Shown in pieces: positions 23,532-33,246 of a DNA stretch of 64,000 nt. The notes beneath the pieces were generated by a model. The model made no database searches and was not told where the DNA came from. It worked only from the letters and a program-made list of their open reading frames with translations. How positions within the stretch are numbered: the stretch's first letter is position 1; every line of letters begins with the position of its first letter. Where the stretch lies: the NCBI GenBank assembly GCA_051418055.1, contig JBPRGH010000137.1, forward strand, positions 186,001 to 250,000, read 5' to 3'. Source of the DNA: JBPRGH01 sp051418055 (lineage in GTDB: Bacteria; Bacteroidota; Bacteroidia; Cytophagales; Cyclobacteriaceae). A program made the position numbers and the translations under genes.

Positions 23532-24560
23532 ATGGGTTTATTCGACTTTTTTTCGAGCGACATAGCAATAGATTTAGGAACAGCCAATACGCTGATCATT
23601 AATAAAGATAAAATTGTAGTGGACGAACCCTCCATTATTGCCATTGACAAACATACAAACAAGGTGTTGGCAATTGGTCGGGAAGCCATGCAGATGCATG
23701 AAAAAACGCATGAAAATATTAAAACTATACGCCCATTAAAAGATGGGGTAATAGCTGATTTCCATGCCGCTGAACAGATGATCCGCGGGATGATCAAAAT
23801 GATCGATAAGGGCGGTAACCGTTTTTTCCCTTCCTCACACCGCATGGTGATATGTATACCTTCAGGGATTACCGAGGTGGAAAAAAGAGCCGTACGTGAC
23901 TCCGCAGAACATGCCGGTGCCAAAGAAGTGTATATGATCTATGAACCAATTGCGGCCGCTATTGGAACAGGGATAAATATTGAAGAGCCTGTTGGTTCAA
24001 TGATAGTTGATATTGGAGGTGGTACTACGGAAATTGCAGTTATTGCACTTTCAGGTATAGTATGTGACCAATCGATTCGCGTTGCGGGGGATACTTTCAA
24101 CCGTGATATCCTGGATTATATGCGCCGTCAGCATAACTTACTGATTGGTGAAAGGTCAGCGGAAAAAATAAAGATCGAAGTTGGTTCTGCCTTAACAGAA
24201 CTGGATGATGGTCCGGAGGATTATGAGATCAGAGGACGTGATTTGATGACAGGTATCCCAAAGGTGATAAAGATCTCCTACTCTGAAATTGCTTTTGCTC
24301 TTGATAAATCAGTGTCGAAAATTGAAGAAGCCGTACTGAAAGCGCTGGAAATAAGCCCGCCGGAATTATCAGCCGATATATATGACAGGGGGATCCATCT
24401 GACAGGTGGGGGTGCTTTGTTAAGAGGGCTTGATAAAAGGTTAGCTCTTAAGACCAAGCTTCCGATACATGTTGCGGAAGATCCGTTACGTGCTGTTGTT
24501 AAGGGAACCGGAGTAGCTTTAAAACACCTTAATGATTTTAAAGCAGTATTAATGTCGTAG
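23532..24560 (+). CDS. mreB: Rod shape-determining protein MreB
   Basis: 342 residues, actin fold. It forms filaments under the cytoplasmic membrane that guide lateral wall synthesis. Phosphate loops IAIDLGTANTLI and IVDIGGGTTEIAVIALSG and the adenosine-loop HLTGGGALLRGLD are present. It opens an operon mreB-mreC-mreD-mrdA-mrdB with small gaps or overlaps. A weak -7 like TAAATTTC lies about 40 bases upstream. Confidence 0.96.
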   Translation: MGLFDFFSSDIAIDLGTANTLIINKDKIVVDEPSIIAIDKHTNKVLAIGREAMQMHEKTHENIKTIRPLKDGVIADFHAAEQMIRGMIKMIDKGGNRFFPSSHRMVICIPSGITEVEKRAVRDSAEHAGAKEVYMIYEPIAAAIGTGINIEEPVGSMIVDIGGGTTEIAVIALSGIVCDQSIRVAGDTFNRDILDYMRRQHNLLIGERSAEKIKIEVGSALTELDDGPEDYEIRGRDLMTGIPKVIKISYSEIAFALDKSVSKIEEAVLKALEISPPELSADIYDRGIHLTGGGALLRGLDKRLALKTKLPIHVAEDPLRAVVKGTGVALKHLNDFKAVLMS

Positions 24561-24576
24561 AGGTAGGCATAGTTTT

Positions 24577-25464
24577 ATGCAGCAGTTATTTTTATTAATT
24601 TACCAGTATAGGGCCGCATTAGTTTTTGTGCTTTTTGAAATCCTTTGTGCCTGGTTGATTGTACAGAATAATTTTTATCAACGGGCCACATTCCTCAACT
24701 CCTCAAATGCTGTTACCGGAAATATTCTTCAGGCTTCGGATAATGTATATGATTATTTTTCCTTAAATAAGGTTAACAGGCAGCTCGCAGAAGAAAATGC
24801 TCAGTTGCGCCAGCAATTACAGCAGAGTTTGAATATGTTACCTTTAGCAGACACCCTTCCGGAAATGAAAATTGATACGCTTCCACTGGAATCAGCTACC
24901 GATACATTGCAATATGTTGATTCTCTTATGCAGTATGAGTATTTAATGGCAGAAGTGGTGAGCAATACAGTAAGGAATATTAAAAATTATATTACCGTAA
25001 ACAAAGGGAGCAAAGAAGGTATAGAAACCGGAATGGGAGTGGTTGGGCCGAAAGGTGTAGTGGGTAGTGTAAAAGCTGTTTCGGAAAATTTCTCTGTAAT
25101 AAATTCATTGCTGCATAGTTCAATGAGTATTTCAGCAAAGATAAAGAGGACGAATGATTTAGGCTCCGTCCAATGGCGTGGAGGAGATTTTACCACTGCG
25201 TCCTTATTATATATACCCCGTCATGTTCTCCTTCAGCCTGGAGATACAGTAGTAACTTCAGGGTATAATGCCGTATTCCCTCCCGGGGTCCCAATAGGTA
25301 TTATCGAGGAGATCGAACAAAGTGATGGGTCATTTTATAATATAACCGTTGATCTGGCAGTAGATTTTAATGAATTATCTTATGTTTACATTATCAGCAA
25401 TATGCTGAAGCCCGAAATAGATTCTCTTCAAAAAGAAGCCATTGAATGGTTACCTCAGCAATAA
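24577..25464 (+). CDS. mreC: Rod shape-determining protein MreC
   Basis: 295 residues. One N-terminal membrane helix (about 9-28) is followed by a periplasmic coiled coil (RQLAEENAQLRQQLQQSL) and the beta-rich MreC core (NYITVNKGSKEGIETGMGVV; GDTVVTSGYNAVFPPGVPIG). It links MreB/MreD to the PBP2-RodA synthase. It overlaps mreD by 19 bases. Confidence 0.93.
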   Translation: MQQLFLLIYQYRAALVFVLFEILCAWLIVQNNFYQRATFLNSSNAVTGNILQASDNVYDYFSLNKVNRQLAEENAQLRQQLQQSLNMLPLADTLPEMKIDTLPLESATDTLQYVDSLMQYEYLMAEVVSNTVRNIKNYITVNKGSKEGIETGMGVVGPKGVVGSVKAVSENFSVINSLLHSSMSISAKIKRTNDLGSVQWRGGDFTTASLLYIPRHVLLQPGDTVVTSGYNAVFPPGVPIGIIEEIEQSDGSFYNITVDLAVDFNELSYVYIISNMLKPEIDSLQKEAIEWLPQQ

Positions 25465-25964
25465 TCCGGCAGTTCATAACGTTCCTTCTGTACATCCTTG
25501 CACAGGTATGGTTTTTTAGGAACCTGGTGCTATTTGATAGCGCCTTCTGCCTGATGTATATAGGTTTTCTCTTGCTGCTACCTCTGGAGATCGGTACAAT
25601 AACTTTAATGTTGATCGGATTCTTTACCGGTCTTGCAGTAGATACTTTTTATGACAGTTTGGGAATTCATGCGGCGGCTTGTGTGTTAATAGTGTACATA
25701 AGGAACAGGTGGGCAAATATGATAACACCTCAGGGAGGATATGATATAGGTGCTGTACCTGATATTTATCTCCAGGGACTGCAATGGTTTACTATATATT
25801 CCCTGCCATTAATTTTTTTACATCATCTGGCTGTCTTCTTTATAGAAGCCTCCGGCGTGACATTATTTGGTTATACAATTTCAAAAGTGCTGCTTAGCAC
25901 ATTTTATACATTTTTAGTATTAGTTTTAATACAATATTTATTTTATCAAAAGAAGAGGATCTGA
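25446..25964 (+). CDS. mreD: Rod shape-determining protein MreD
   Basis: 172 residues with five or so hydrophobic helices, as expected for MreD. The identification rests on size, topology and position between mreC and mrdA, since MreD sequence is weakly conserved. The start lies inside mreC, implying coupling. Confidence 0.82.
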   Translation: MVTSAIIRQFITFLLYILAQVWFFRNLVLFDSAFCLMYIGFLLLLPLEIGTITLMLIGFFTGLAVDTFYDSLGIHAAACVLIVYIRNRWANMITPQGGYDIGAVPDIYLQGLQWFTIYSLPLIFLHHLAVFFIEASGVTLFGYTISKVLLSTFYTFLVLVLIQYLFYQKKRI

Positions 25965-25969
25965 AGTAA

Positions 25970-27775
25970 GTGAAAGAAGAAAGAAGATATATTATACAGG
26001 CAGCGATCATTTTAATAGCTGTAGTATATCTTATCAAACTCTTTACCATTCAGGTAGTAGATCCTCAGTATGCAAAAGCTGCTGAGAGCAATATTATTCA
26101 GCGCATCATCGAATATCCTTACCGCGGTCTCATTTTTGATCGTAACAATAACCTCCTTGTTTATAACAAACCTCAATATGACATTATGGTCACCCCAAAT
26201 GAAGTGGAGGACCTGGATACGCTGGCATTTGTAGAAGTATTTGGTATACCCAAAGAGGAGCTGACAGAAAAATTAATGGCAGCCAGAAAATATTCCTATG
26301 TAAAACCATCTCCAATAATGAAACAGCTTTCTCATGAAGAATTTGCTTCAGTTCAGGACCAGCTGGTATTTTTTAAGGGGTTTTCAGTTCAGGCTCGTAC
26401 CTCACGCGCATATAAATATCCTATTCTTGCCAATGCTTTGGGGTATGTGAGTGAGGTTACAAAAGGGCAGATTGAGAGGGATTCTGTTCGTTATTATCAT
26501 CAGGGGGATTATATTGGTCAGAGTGGCATTGAGGCTTATTATGAAGAGCAGCTCCGCGGGCGTAGAGGTGTGAAGTATAAACTGAAGAATGTACGGGGTA
26601 TTGATAAGGGTCCTTTTAATGAGGGCAGGCATGATACAATTCCAATACCTGGTGAAAACCTTCGGCTTACCATCGATTCAGAGCTTCAGCTATATGGTGA
26701 AAAGCTGATGAAAGGAAAATCCGGAAGTATAGTAGCAATAGAACCATCAAGTGGTGAGATCTTGTCTTTCGTATCAGGTCCAAGTTATAATCCCAGTATG
26801 CTGACAGGAAGGAAATATGGAGAAAATTTTACAGCTATAAGCCAGGATACACTAAAGCCATTGTTTAACCGGCCTTTGATGGCACAATACCGCCCGGGTT
26901 CAATATTTAAAATTGTACAATCACTGGTAGCTCTGCAGGAAGGGGTGATCTCAACACAAACCTATTTTCCTTGTAATATGAACCTGGTTGGCTGCCATTA
27001 CCATGGTCCCGGAGAATATCTGAAAGGCGCGATTACGCATAGTTGTAATCCCTATTTCTTTAATGTGATGAAACGAGTTGTGAACCGGGAAGAGAGCCCT
27101 GATCCTTTTGAAGATACAAAAGTAGGCCTGGCTAACTGGAGTGAACATATAAAATCGTTTGGTTTCGGTACATCTTTAGGAATTGACCTTCCAGGAGAAA
27201 AGAGAGGGTTAGTTCCAACGCCGGAATATTACGACCGCGCGTATGGAGGCAGGCCGTGGAAATTTTCCAATATATACTCTATTGCTATTGGTGAAGGGGA
27301 AAATCTGGTAGTGCCGCTTCAAATGGCGAATTTTGCTGCTATAATGGCAAACAGAGGTTATTTTTATCTTCCCCACCTGGTAAAATCAGTTGGTGAATCA
27401 GGTGACCCTGTCGAAAAATATAAAGAAAAACACTTTACTACTGTTGAACCTCAGCATTTCGATGTTGCCGTTGAAGCCATGGCCGAGGTTGTGAAATCGG
27501 GTACAGGTCAATACAGGGCCAAATTGAAAGATATTGAAGTCTGTGGCAAAACCGGAACTGTACAGAATGATCCGTTACCTGACCATTCGGTATTTATCGC
27601 TTTCGCCCCTAAAGAAAATCCACAGATTGCATTGGCAGTTTATGTTGAAGATGCAGGTCAGGGTGCCCGTTCTGCAGCAGCAATTGCAAGTTTGATGATA
27701 GAAAAGTATCTTTTGGGTCAAACAGAGCGTCCATGGATTGAAGATTATGTGCTTAAAGGAGATTTCTTAGATTGA
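25970..27775 (+). CDS. mrdA: Penicillin-binding protein 2
   Basis: 601 residues, GTG start at 25970. One N-terminal membrane helix (about 8-25) anchors the periplasmic transpeptidase. The pedestal/dimerisation domain is followed by the penicillin-binding domain with SIFK (in RPGSIFKIVQ), SCN (in THSCNPYFF) and KTG (in CGKTGTVQN). It cross-links peptidoglycan during elongation with RodA, whose gene overlaps the stop. Confidence 0.94.
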   Translation: MKEERRYIIQAAIILIAVVYLIKLFTIQVVDPQYAKAAESNIIQRIIEYPYRGLIFDRNNNLLVYNKPQYDIMVTPNEVEDLDTLAFVEVFGIPKEELTEKLMAARKYSYVKPSPIMKQLSHEEFASVQDQLVFFKGFSVQARTSRAYKYPILANALGYVSEVTKGQIERDSVRYYHQGDYIGQSGIEAYYEEQLRGRRGVKYKLKNVRGIDKGPFNEGRHDTIPIPGENLRLTIDSELQLYGEKLMKGKSGSIVAIEPSSGEILSFVSGPSYNPSMLTGRKYGENFTAISQDTLKPLFNRPLMAQYRPGSIFKIVQSLVALQEGVISTQTYFPCNMNLVGCHYHGPGEYLKGAITHSCNPYFFNVMKRVVNREESPDPFEDTKVGLANWSEHIKSFGFGTSLGIDLPGEKRGLVPTPEYYDRAYGGRPWKFSNIYSIAIGEGENLVVPLQMANFAAIMANRGYFYLPHLVKSVGESGDPVEKYKEKHFTTVEPQHFDVAVEAMAEVVKSGTGQYRAKLKDIEVCGKTGTVQNDPLPDHSVFIAFAPKENPQIALAVYVEDAGQGARSAAAIASLMIEKYLLGQTERPWIEDYVLKGDFLD

Positions 27776-29040
27776 GAAGAAGAGATAACATATTAAAAAA
27801 TGTAGACTGGCTAACAATCCTGTTATACTTTTTGCTGGTAATATTAGGATGGCTCAACATATATGCTGCTGTTTATGATGAATCAGCAAATCAAAGTATT
27901 TTTGACCTGAGCCTGAATTCCGGTAAGCAGCTGCTATTTATTGGAGGAGCAGTCATTCTGATTATTGTGATCATGTCATTGGATTTTAAATTTTATGACA
28001 CCTTCTCGTGGCCGATTTTTGGATTGATGCTGTTCTTGCTTGTGGTAGCCATGTTTGGCAGGGAAGTAGCAGGAACAAGGGGATGGATAGATTTTGGTCC
28101 CTTTAAACTTCAGCCATCTGAATTTACAAAATTTGCCACTGCACTGGCTGTAGCTCGATTTATAAGCAGTGCCAACTTCAAAATTGATAAAATACAAAAT
28201 CAGCTCATTTTGTTCGGTATTATTGCTTTGCCGGCACTACTGATCATCGCACAGGGAGATACGGGTACTGCTATGGTATTCAGTATTTTTCTTCTCGTTT
28301 TTTTCAGAGAAGGCCAATCCCCTATCTACCTTATCTTAGGTTTAGCTGCAGGAATAATTTTTATTCTAACCTTGCTTGTCGAGAATCATCTTTATTTGTA
28401 TGGAGGGATAATCTTGTTGGCCGCAGTACTTATTGTGTATTTAAGGAGTTCGCTAAAGAAAATATCTTTGGTCATTGTCGGGGCTTTTTTAGTTGTCGGA
28501 GTAATATTAAGCGTGGATTATATTATTACCGATGTAATGAAGCCGCACCAGCAAAGCCGTATAAAAGCTTTAATTAATCCGGATGCGGATCCATTGGGCT
28601 ACGGATGGAATGTTACTCAATCCAAGATCGCTATTGGTAGCGGTGGTTTATGGGGTAAAGGATTCCTGGAAGGGACACAGACGAAATTTGATTTTGTTCC
28701 GGAGCAGAGTACTGATTTTATTTTCTGCACGATAGGTGAGGAGCACGGCTGGATTGGAAGTATCCTGGTGATATTTTTGATGATGTTCTTAATTATGCGG
28801 GTGATCTTCCTTGCCGAAAGACAAAAATGGCGATTTGCCCGCGTTTATGGCTATAGTGTGGCTTCCATACTCTTCTTCCACTTTCTTGTAAATATTGGAA
28901 TGACCATCGGGTTATTTCCCGTTGTAGGTATACCTCTGCCATTTTTTAGCTATGGGGGGTCATCTTTATGGGCTTTTACAATTTTAGTTTTTATCATGAT
29001 AAAACTGGATTCCCACAGAATGCAGCTGCTTATCAGGTAG
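27772..29040 (+). CDS. mrdB: Rod shape-determining protein RodA (SEDS glycosyltransferase)
   Basis: 422 residues, about ten membrane helices. SEDS signatures include GTRGWIDFGPFKLQPSEFTK, AQGDTGTAM and the C-terminal GIPLPFFSYGGSSL. It polymerises lipid II glycan strands with PBP2. The start is TTG, overlapping the mrdA stop as TTGA; no better start is nearby. The 3' end overlaps a convergent gene by 8 bases. Confidence 0.94.
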   Translation: MRRRDNILKNVDWLTILLYFLLVILGWLNIYAAVYDESANQSIFDLSLNSGKQLLFIGGAVILIIVIMSLDFKFYDTFSWPIFGLMLFLLVVAMFGREVAGTRGWIDFGPFKLQPSEFTKFATALAVARFISSANFKIDKIQNQLILFGIIALPALLIIAQGDTGTAMVFSIFLLVFFREGQSPIYLILGLAAGIIFILTLLVENHLYLYGGIILLAAVLIVYLRSSLKKISLVIVGAFLVVGVILSVDYIITDVMKPHQQSRIKALINPDADPLGYGWNVTQSKIAIGSGGLWGKGFLEGTQTKFDFVPEQSTDFIFCTIGEEHGWIGSILVIFLMMFLIMRVIFLAERQKWRFARVYGYSVASILFFHFLVNIGMTIGLFPVVGIPLPFFSYGGSSLWAFTILVFIMIKLDSHRMQLLIR

Positions 29041-30058
29041 GAGTAGAGCCTAATTTTTTCTCAAGTACATTTCGAAACTCTTCCGCTTCATCTCCTTCTT
29101 CCCGCCAGGCAGGAGCATGCTCATCCAGATAGTTAAGGATGGCAGTTTTATCATCAGTGCTGTCAAGGAACGAGATTGCTTTTTCAAATTTTCCCCAATC
29201 TTTATCAAAAAGGCGATTGATAAACATAAACTTCTGATTAATTGAAATGTATTTGCTGATCTTTTCGATTTTTTGTTTTTCGTGAAAGTTTGCAAGGGTT
29301 GTTTTATCTTCTTGCTGCATTTGATCATTTAGTGTAACAAGGTCCTCTTTCTCATCATTATTCTCCCCTTCTTTCTCTTTCTTATCAGTCGTTTTGATTT
29401 CCTGATTTATGATTAATTCTTCCTCAGGCTCATTTAGCTCTTCTAATTTTAGCTGGATTACTTCATTAAATTGCTGTGTATATTCTTCAGTATCTGCAGG
29501 GCTGATATCCGTTCTCTCCATTATATCATTAAACATATTTAAAGCATCCGGCTTGGAGATCTTAGCCAGCCCATCCTGCTCCATTCGTGCAACAAGATTA
29601 TTCATTACACTATCATTGACTTTAACATATTTATTGATCTGTTTAAGGTCCTTTAAGGAGATTGATTCTTCTTTCCAGTTTTTAATTAGCTGAGTGTAAA
29701 AATCGTACGGATAAAATATGAGACAAATGCTATCATAGACTGCCTCTTTAAGAAGTGGCTTAAGTTCATCGGATTGAACAGAAATATAACGGCTGACTGT
29801 ATTCATAAAAGTGGATAAAGCCTTCTGCACATTAGGATCGCTATAGTCAAAATAAGGGCTTTTTAATTTTTCTGTTTCTTTCTTCCATTGAAACAGGAGT
29901 GATTTTATTACAAATAGATTTACCTGCCTAACCGGAGTAAGATTAAGGATCTCCTGCCCGCTCACCCGTTCTCTGTTTTGATATGCCTGATTAATAATTA
30001 CATCAGAAAACGCTTTGCTATACTGGTCTATTGATTCTTGATCCGTTATATTTTGCAT
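29033..30058 (-). CDS. Conserved-looking acidic helical protein, unknown
   Basis: 341 residues, no signal or membrane segment, almost all predicted helix. A folded N-terminal region (about 1-200: LTPVRQVNLFVIKSLLFQWK; VYDSICLIFYPYDFYTQLIK) is joined by a charged linker (about 215-250, Glu/Lys/Asp-rich) to a C-terminal helical module (ISINQKFMFINRLFDKDWGK, then FEKAISFLDS). That last module is reminiscent of small helical domains in other Bacteroidota hypothetical proteins. It is convergent with mrdB. Function unknown. Confidence 0.6.
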   Translation of the reverse strand: MQNITDQESIDQYSKAFSDVIINQAYQNRERVSGQEILNLTPVRQVNLFVIKSLLFQWKKETEKLKSPYFDYSDPNVQKALSTFMNTVSRYISVQSDELKPLLKEAVYDSICLIFYPYDFYTQLIKNWKEESISLKDLKQINKYVKVNDSVMNNLVARMEQDGLAKISKPDALNMFNDIMERTDISPADTEEYTQQFNEVIQLKLEELNEPEEELIINQEIKTTDKKEKEGENNDEKEDLVTLNDQMQQEDKTTLANFHEKQKIEKISKYISINQKFMFINRLFDKDWGKFEKAISFLDSTDDKTAILNYLDEHAPAWREEGDEAEEFRNVLEKKLGSTPT

Positions 30059-30115
30059 ATTTTTTTAGTTGCTTTTCCTTTATGTTAGTATGATTGCCCT
30101 TTTAAAGTTAATGAA

Positions 30116-30439
30116 ATGCCACAAATCACAATTGCTAATTTACCTGACAAATCTGTAAAGTTTAAAGATTCTACTATTTCTATTCTAAAGGTGCTGCAAA
30201 ATAATTTCATTGATTGGATGCATGCCTGTGGCGGAAAAGGCAGGTGTACGACCTGTAAGGCTATTGTTCTTGAGGGAATGGACAAAATAAGCGAATTAAG
30301 CCCTTTTGAAAAAAAATGCAGGGATGCAAACTTATTAAATGAAGATCATCGGCTTACCTGTCAGTGCAGGGCTATGGGTGATATTATTATAAAAGTACCT
30401 GAGGAGAATAAGCTTCCGCATATGGAATATTCTGATTAA
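30116..30439 (+). CDS. 2Fe-2S ferredoxin
   Basis: 107 residues, beta-grasp ferredoxin. The cluster cysteines follow the plant-type pattern: C38-x5-C44-x2-C47 (ACGGKGRCTTC) and C82. It carries electrons in the cytosol; the partner is unknown. tdk follows 9 bases after its stop. Confidence 0.85.
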   Translation: MPQITIANLPDKSVKFKDSTISILKVLQNNFIDWMHACGGKGRCTTCKAIVLEGMDKISELSPFEKKCRDANLLNEDHRLTCQCRAMGDIIIKVPEENKLPHMEYSD

Positions 30440-30448
30440 TTTTGAAAG

Positions 30449-31033
30449 ATGTTTGTAGAACCACATTTAGGAAAAAATAACGGAAAGACAGGTTGGATGG
30501 AGGTTATCTCCGGATGCATGTTTTCTGGTAAAACAGAAGAACTGATACGTCGGCTAAACAGGGCTATTATTGCCGGTCAGAAAGTGGAAATATTTAAGCC
30601 CACGACTGACAAGCGTTATCATGCCAAGGATGTGGTTTCTCATAATCAAAATGTAATCCGTTCAACACCGGTAGATTTTCCATCCGATATCCTGCTGCTT
30701 GCAGGGGAATGTGATGTTGTGGGAATTGATGAAGCACAATTTTTCGATGACTCAATCGTAGAAGTTTGTAATAAGCTTGCGAATAGTGGGAAGAGAGTGA
30801 TTATAGCAGGGCTGGATATGACATACGAAGGAAAACCTTTTGGTCCAATGCCCTTTTTATTGGCTACGGCCGAATTTGTAACAAAAGTTCATGCCATTTG
30901 TGCACGGACTGGCGAGCTTGCCTCTTACTCTTTTCGTCTTGTCGATGACCCGGGTACAGTGATGCTTGGAGAGAAAAAACAATATGAAGCGAGAAACAGG
31001 AAGTCCTTTTTTGAGGGGATGAAAAAGAAATAA
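30449..31033 (+). CDS. tdk: Thymidine kinase
   Basis: 194 residues, type II. It phosphorylates thymidine for salvage. The P-loop SGCMFSGKTEEL, the DEAQFFD switch and the lasso-side YEARNRKSF are visible. Of the four structural zinc cysteines of the E. coli/human-type lasso (CxxC and CxxC) only one remains (HAICARTGE; the later pair reads N-R-K-S), so the zinc site is absent, as in several Bacteroidota homologues. Confidence 0.92.
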   Translation: MFVEPHLGKNNGKTGWMEVISGCMFSGKTEELIRRLNRAIIAGQKVEIFKPTTDKRYHAKDVVSHNQNVIRSTPVDFPSDILLLAGECDVVGIDEAQFFDDSIVEVCNKLANSGKRVIIAGLDMTYEGKPFGPMPFLLATAEFVTKVHAICARTGELASYSFRLVDDPGTVMLGEKKQYEARNRKSFFEGMKKK

Positions 31034-31035
31034 AA

Positions 31036-33246
31036 TTGGATTTACAGATTAAAAGGGTTTTTCTTATAGTATTCACATTTTTTCAGCTCACATTATTTGC
31101 GCAGGAGAATATCCCTTTAGGGACATGGCGCGCCCATCTCTCATATAAGGAGACACATGATATTGCATTATTGCCAAATGGTATAGTCGCCGCTGCCCGG
31201 GAGGGACTGTTTATTTACAATGAAGCAGATGGCGAGCTGCAGACAATTAATACACTACAGGGGATACACTCTTCAGAAATTACTGCAGTAGGATACGATG
31301 ATGATAATGAAATTATTTTTGCAGGACATATATCCGGAGCCATTGACAGGATACAGAATAATGAAGTGGTGGTTATAAGGAGCCTGTTGGAAGATACCCG
31401 TACCTCAAAAGCTGTAAATCATTTTTACTCATCTCAGGATAAGGTTTATATTTCAACTGCAATTGGTTTGCTGGTATATAATCCTGCCACTGATTTATTC
31501 TCAGCGACTTATGATGGGCTGGGGGAAAATGGTGAGGATATTGAAGTTTTTGCCTCCGTAATATTTGAAGACCGGATTTTTGCCGCTACAGGATCAACTG
31601 TTTTGTCAGGGGCTTTACAGGGACAAAATCTAAATGACTTCAGAAGCTGGACCCGTCATACGGAATTGCCAAACGGTAAGGCAGAAGATCTTGCCGTTGC
31701 TGAAGATAAACTTTATGTAGCTATAGATGATCACGACCTCTTTGTAAGGAGTGAGGGTGAGTGGAATTCAACGGGGTTATTTCCCGGTGCCGATTTTGAA
31801 TCAGTTTCCGTTTCAGGCTCTAAATTATTAGTGACGGTAGATGATAGTGTTTTTACAGTAGAGAATGGGCAGAAACAAAATATTGCACAGGGAATAATTA
31901 AAGACCCAAAAGAAGCTTTACAAACAGAAGCCAACATAATATATATAGCTGATGCAGGGAAGGGGGTTATCAGGATTTCAAGTGGCCAATCAGAAGTAAT
32001 AGTGCCTTCCGGTCCTCAAATTGCTGATATTAACCGCATGGAGGTGATTAATGAAGCTCTGTATGCCTTACCCGGACAGCTTTCCATTACAGAAGATCAA
32101 CAGGGTTTTGCTACATTTTCCAATGGTCGCTGGTTTACTTCCACTCCGGCAGCAACTAATTCTCAGTATCAGATACCTGAAGTCGATAATTTATATGATG
32201 TTGCTTTATTTGGCGGAAGCTTATACTTTTCATCAACTAGAGGTGGGTTATTAAAATTAAACGAAAATGAAAAGATAGTATATAAATCAGGAGATGGAGG
32301 AATACCTTTTTCTGAATTTAATGGCAAAACGATTTTAACAGGATTAGCCGTTACTGAAGAAGGGTTGTGGGTGGCAAATTATGGATCGGCAAACCCTTTA
32401 CATTTATTCAATGGCTCAACGTGGCAATCGTTTAATTTACCTTACCCTTATATTGCTGATATTACCCGAACTCCGAATGGGCTTCTGGTTCTAAGACTGG
32501 ACCCTGCTCGTGCTTCAGGTATTGTTGTTTTTAATCCTGATACCGGCGGGTCAAAATTTGTGAGTGAGGGATTTCCTTCAGGGAAAGTGAATGATATAGT
32601 ATTTGATCGTGATGAAAAGCTTTGGATAGCCACCGATAAAGGTCTGGCTTACATTCCGTCTCTCTATAATGTATTTTCCGGAGGTGAAATAAAAGCCATT
32701 GTTCCCGTTTTTCAGAACAACCTTATCCTGCGGAATATAAATGTGACAGCTTTGGCTGTTGACGGGGGTAATCGCTTATGGGCAGGCAGTAATCAGGGGG
32801 CCTGGCTTTTTAATGCAGATCTTGATGAACAAATTTATTTTTTTAATGAAGAGAATAGCCCTCTTTTAAATGACAGGATAGAAGATATTATGCTGTTACA
32901 AAAGACAGGGGAAGTATTCTTTGCTACGGCCAATGGGCTGATAAGCTTTCGGACTGCCTCTTCCACACCTGCATTGGCAGAAGAGAGGGTAAAAATATTC
33001 CCTAATCCTGTGACCCCGGAATTTCAGGGATCATTAGGGATATCCGGCATTACAAGTGATGCCATAGTAAAAATAACTGATGAAGCCGGAAATATTGTTT
33101 TTGAAACACGGGCAAATGGCAGTACTGCTTCGTGGGATTTGATAACACTCAATGGGAGGGAGGTATCTACCGGGATCTATCTTGTCTTTTCATCAGCGGC
33201 AGATGGTTCTGATACCTTAGTTGGTAAAATAGCAATCATAAGATAA
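31036..33246 (+). CDS. porZ: PorZ-like type IX secretion protein
   Basis: 736 residues, TTG start giving a signal peptide (ends LTLFAQ). Two beta-propeller-like regions fill about 25-640, and the C-terminus is a type IX secretion sorting domain (VKIFPNPVTPEFQGSLGISG through the final VGKIAIIR). The N-terminal LGTWRAHLSYKETHDIALLP fits PorZ, which delivers anionic LPS to the cell-surface sortase. The next gene, recO, starts within its stop codon. The TTG start is needed to keep the signal peptide. Confidence 0.82.
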   Translation: MDLQIKRVFLIVFTFFQLTLFAQENIPLGTWRAHLSYKETHDIALLPNGIVAAAREGLFIYNEADGELQTINTLQGIHSSEITAVGYDDDNEIIFAGHISGAIDRIQNNEVVVIRSLLEDTRTSKAVNHFYSSQDKVYISTAIGLLVYNPATDLFSATYDGLGENGEDIEVFASVIFEDRIFAATGSTVLSGALQGQNLNDFRSWTRHTELPNGKAEDLAVAEDKLYVAIDDHDLFVRSEGEWNSTGLFPGADFESVSVSGSKLLVTVDDSVFTVENGQKQNIAQGIIKDPKEALQTEANIIYIADAGKGVIRISSGQSEVIVPSGPQIADINRMEVINEALYALPGQLSITEDQQGFATFSNGRWFTSTPAATNSQYQIPEVDNLYDVALFGGSLYFSSTRGGLLKLNENEKIVYKSGDGGIPFSEFNGKTILTGLAVTEEGLWVANYGSANPLHLFNGSTWQSFNLPYPYIADITRTPNGLLVLRLDPARASGIVVFNPDTGGSKFVSEGFPSGKVNDIVFDRDEKLWIATDKGLAYIPSLYNVFSGGEIKAIVPVFQNNLILRNINVTALAVDGGNRLWAGSNQGAWLFNADLDEQIYFFNEENSPLLNDRIEDIMLLQKTGEVFFATANGLISFRTASSTPALAEERVKIFPNPVTPEFQGSLGISGITSDAIVKITDEAGNIVFETRANGSTASWDLITLNGREVSTGIYLVFSSAADGSDTLVGKIAIIR

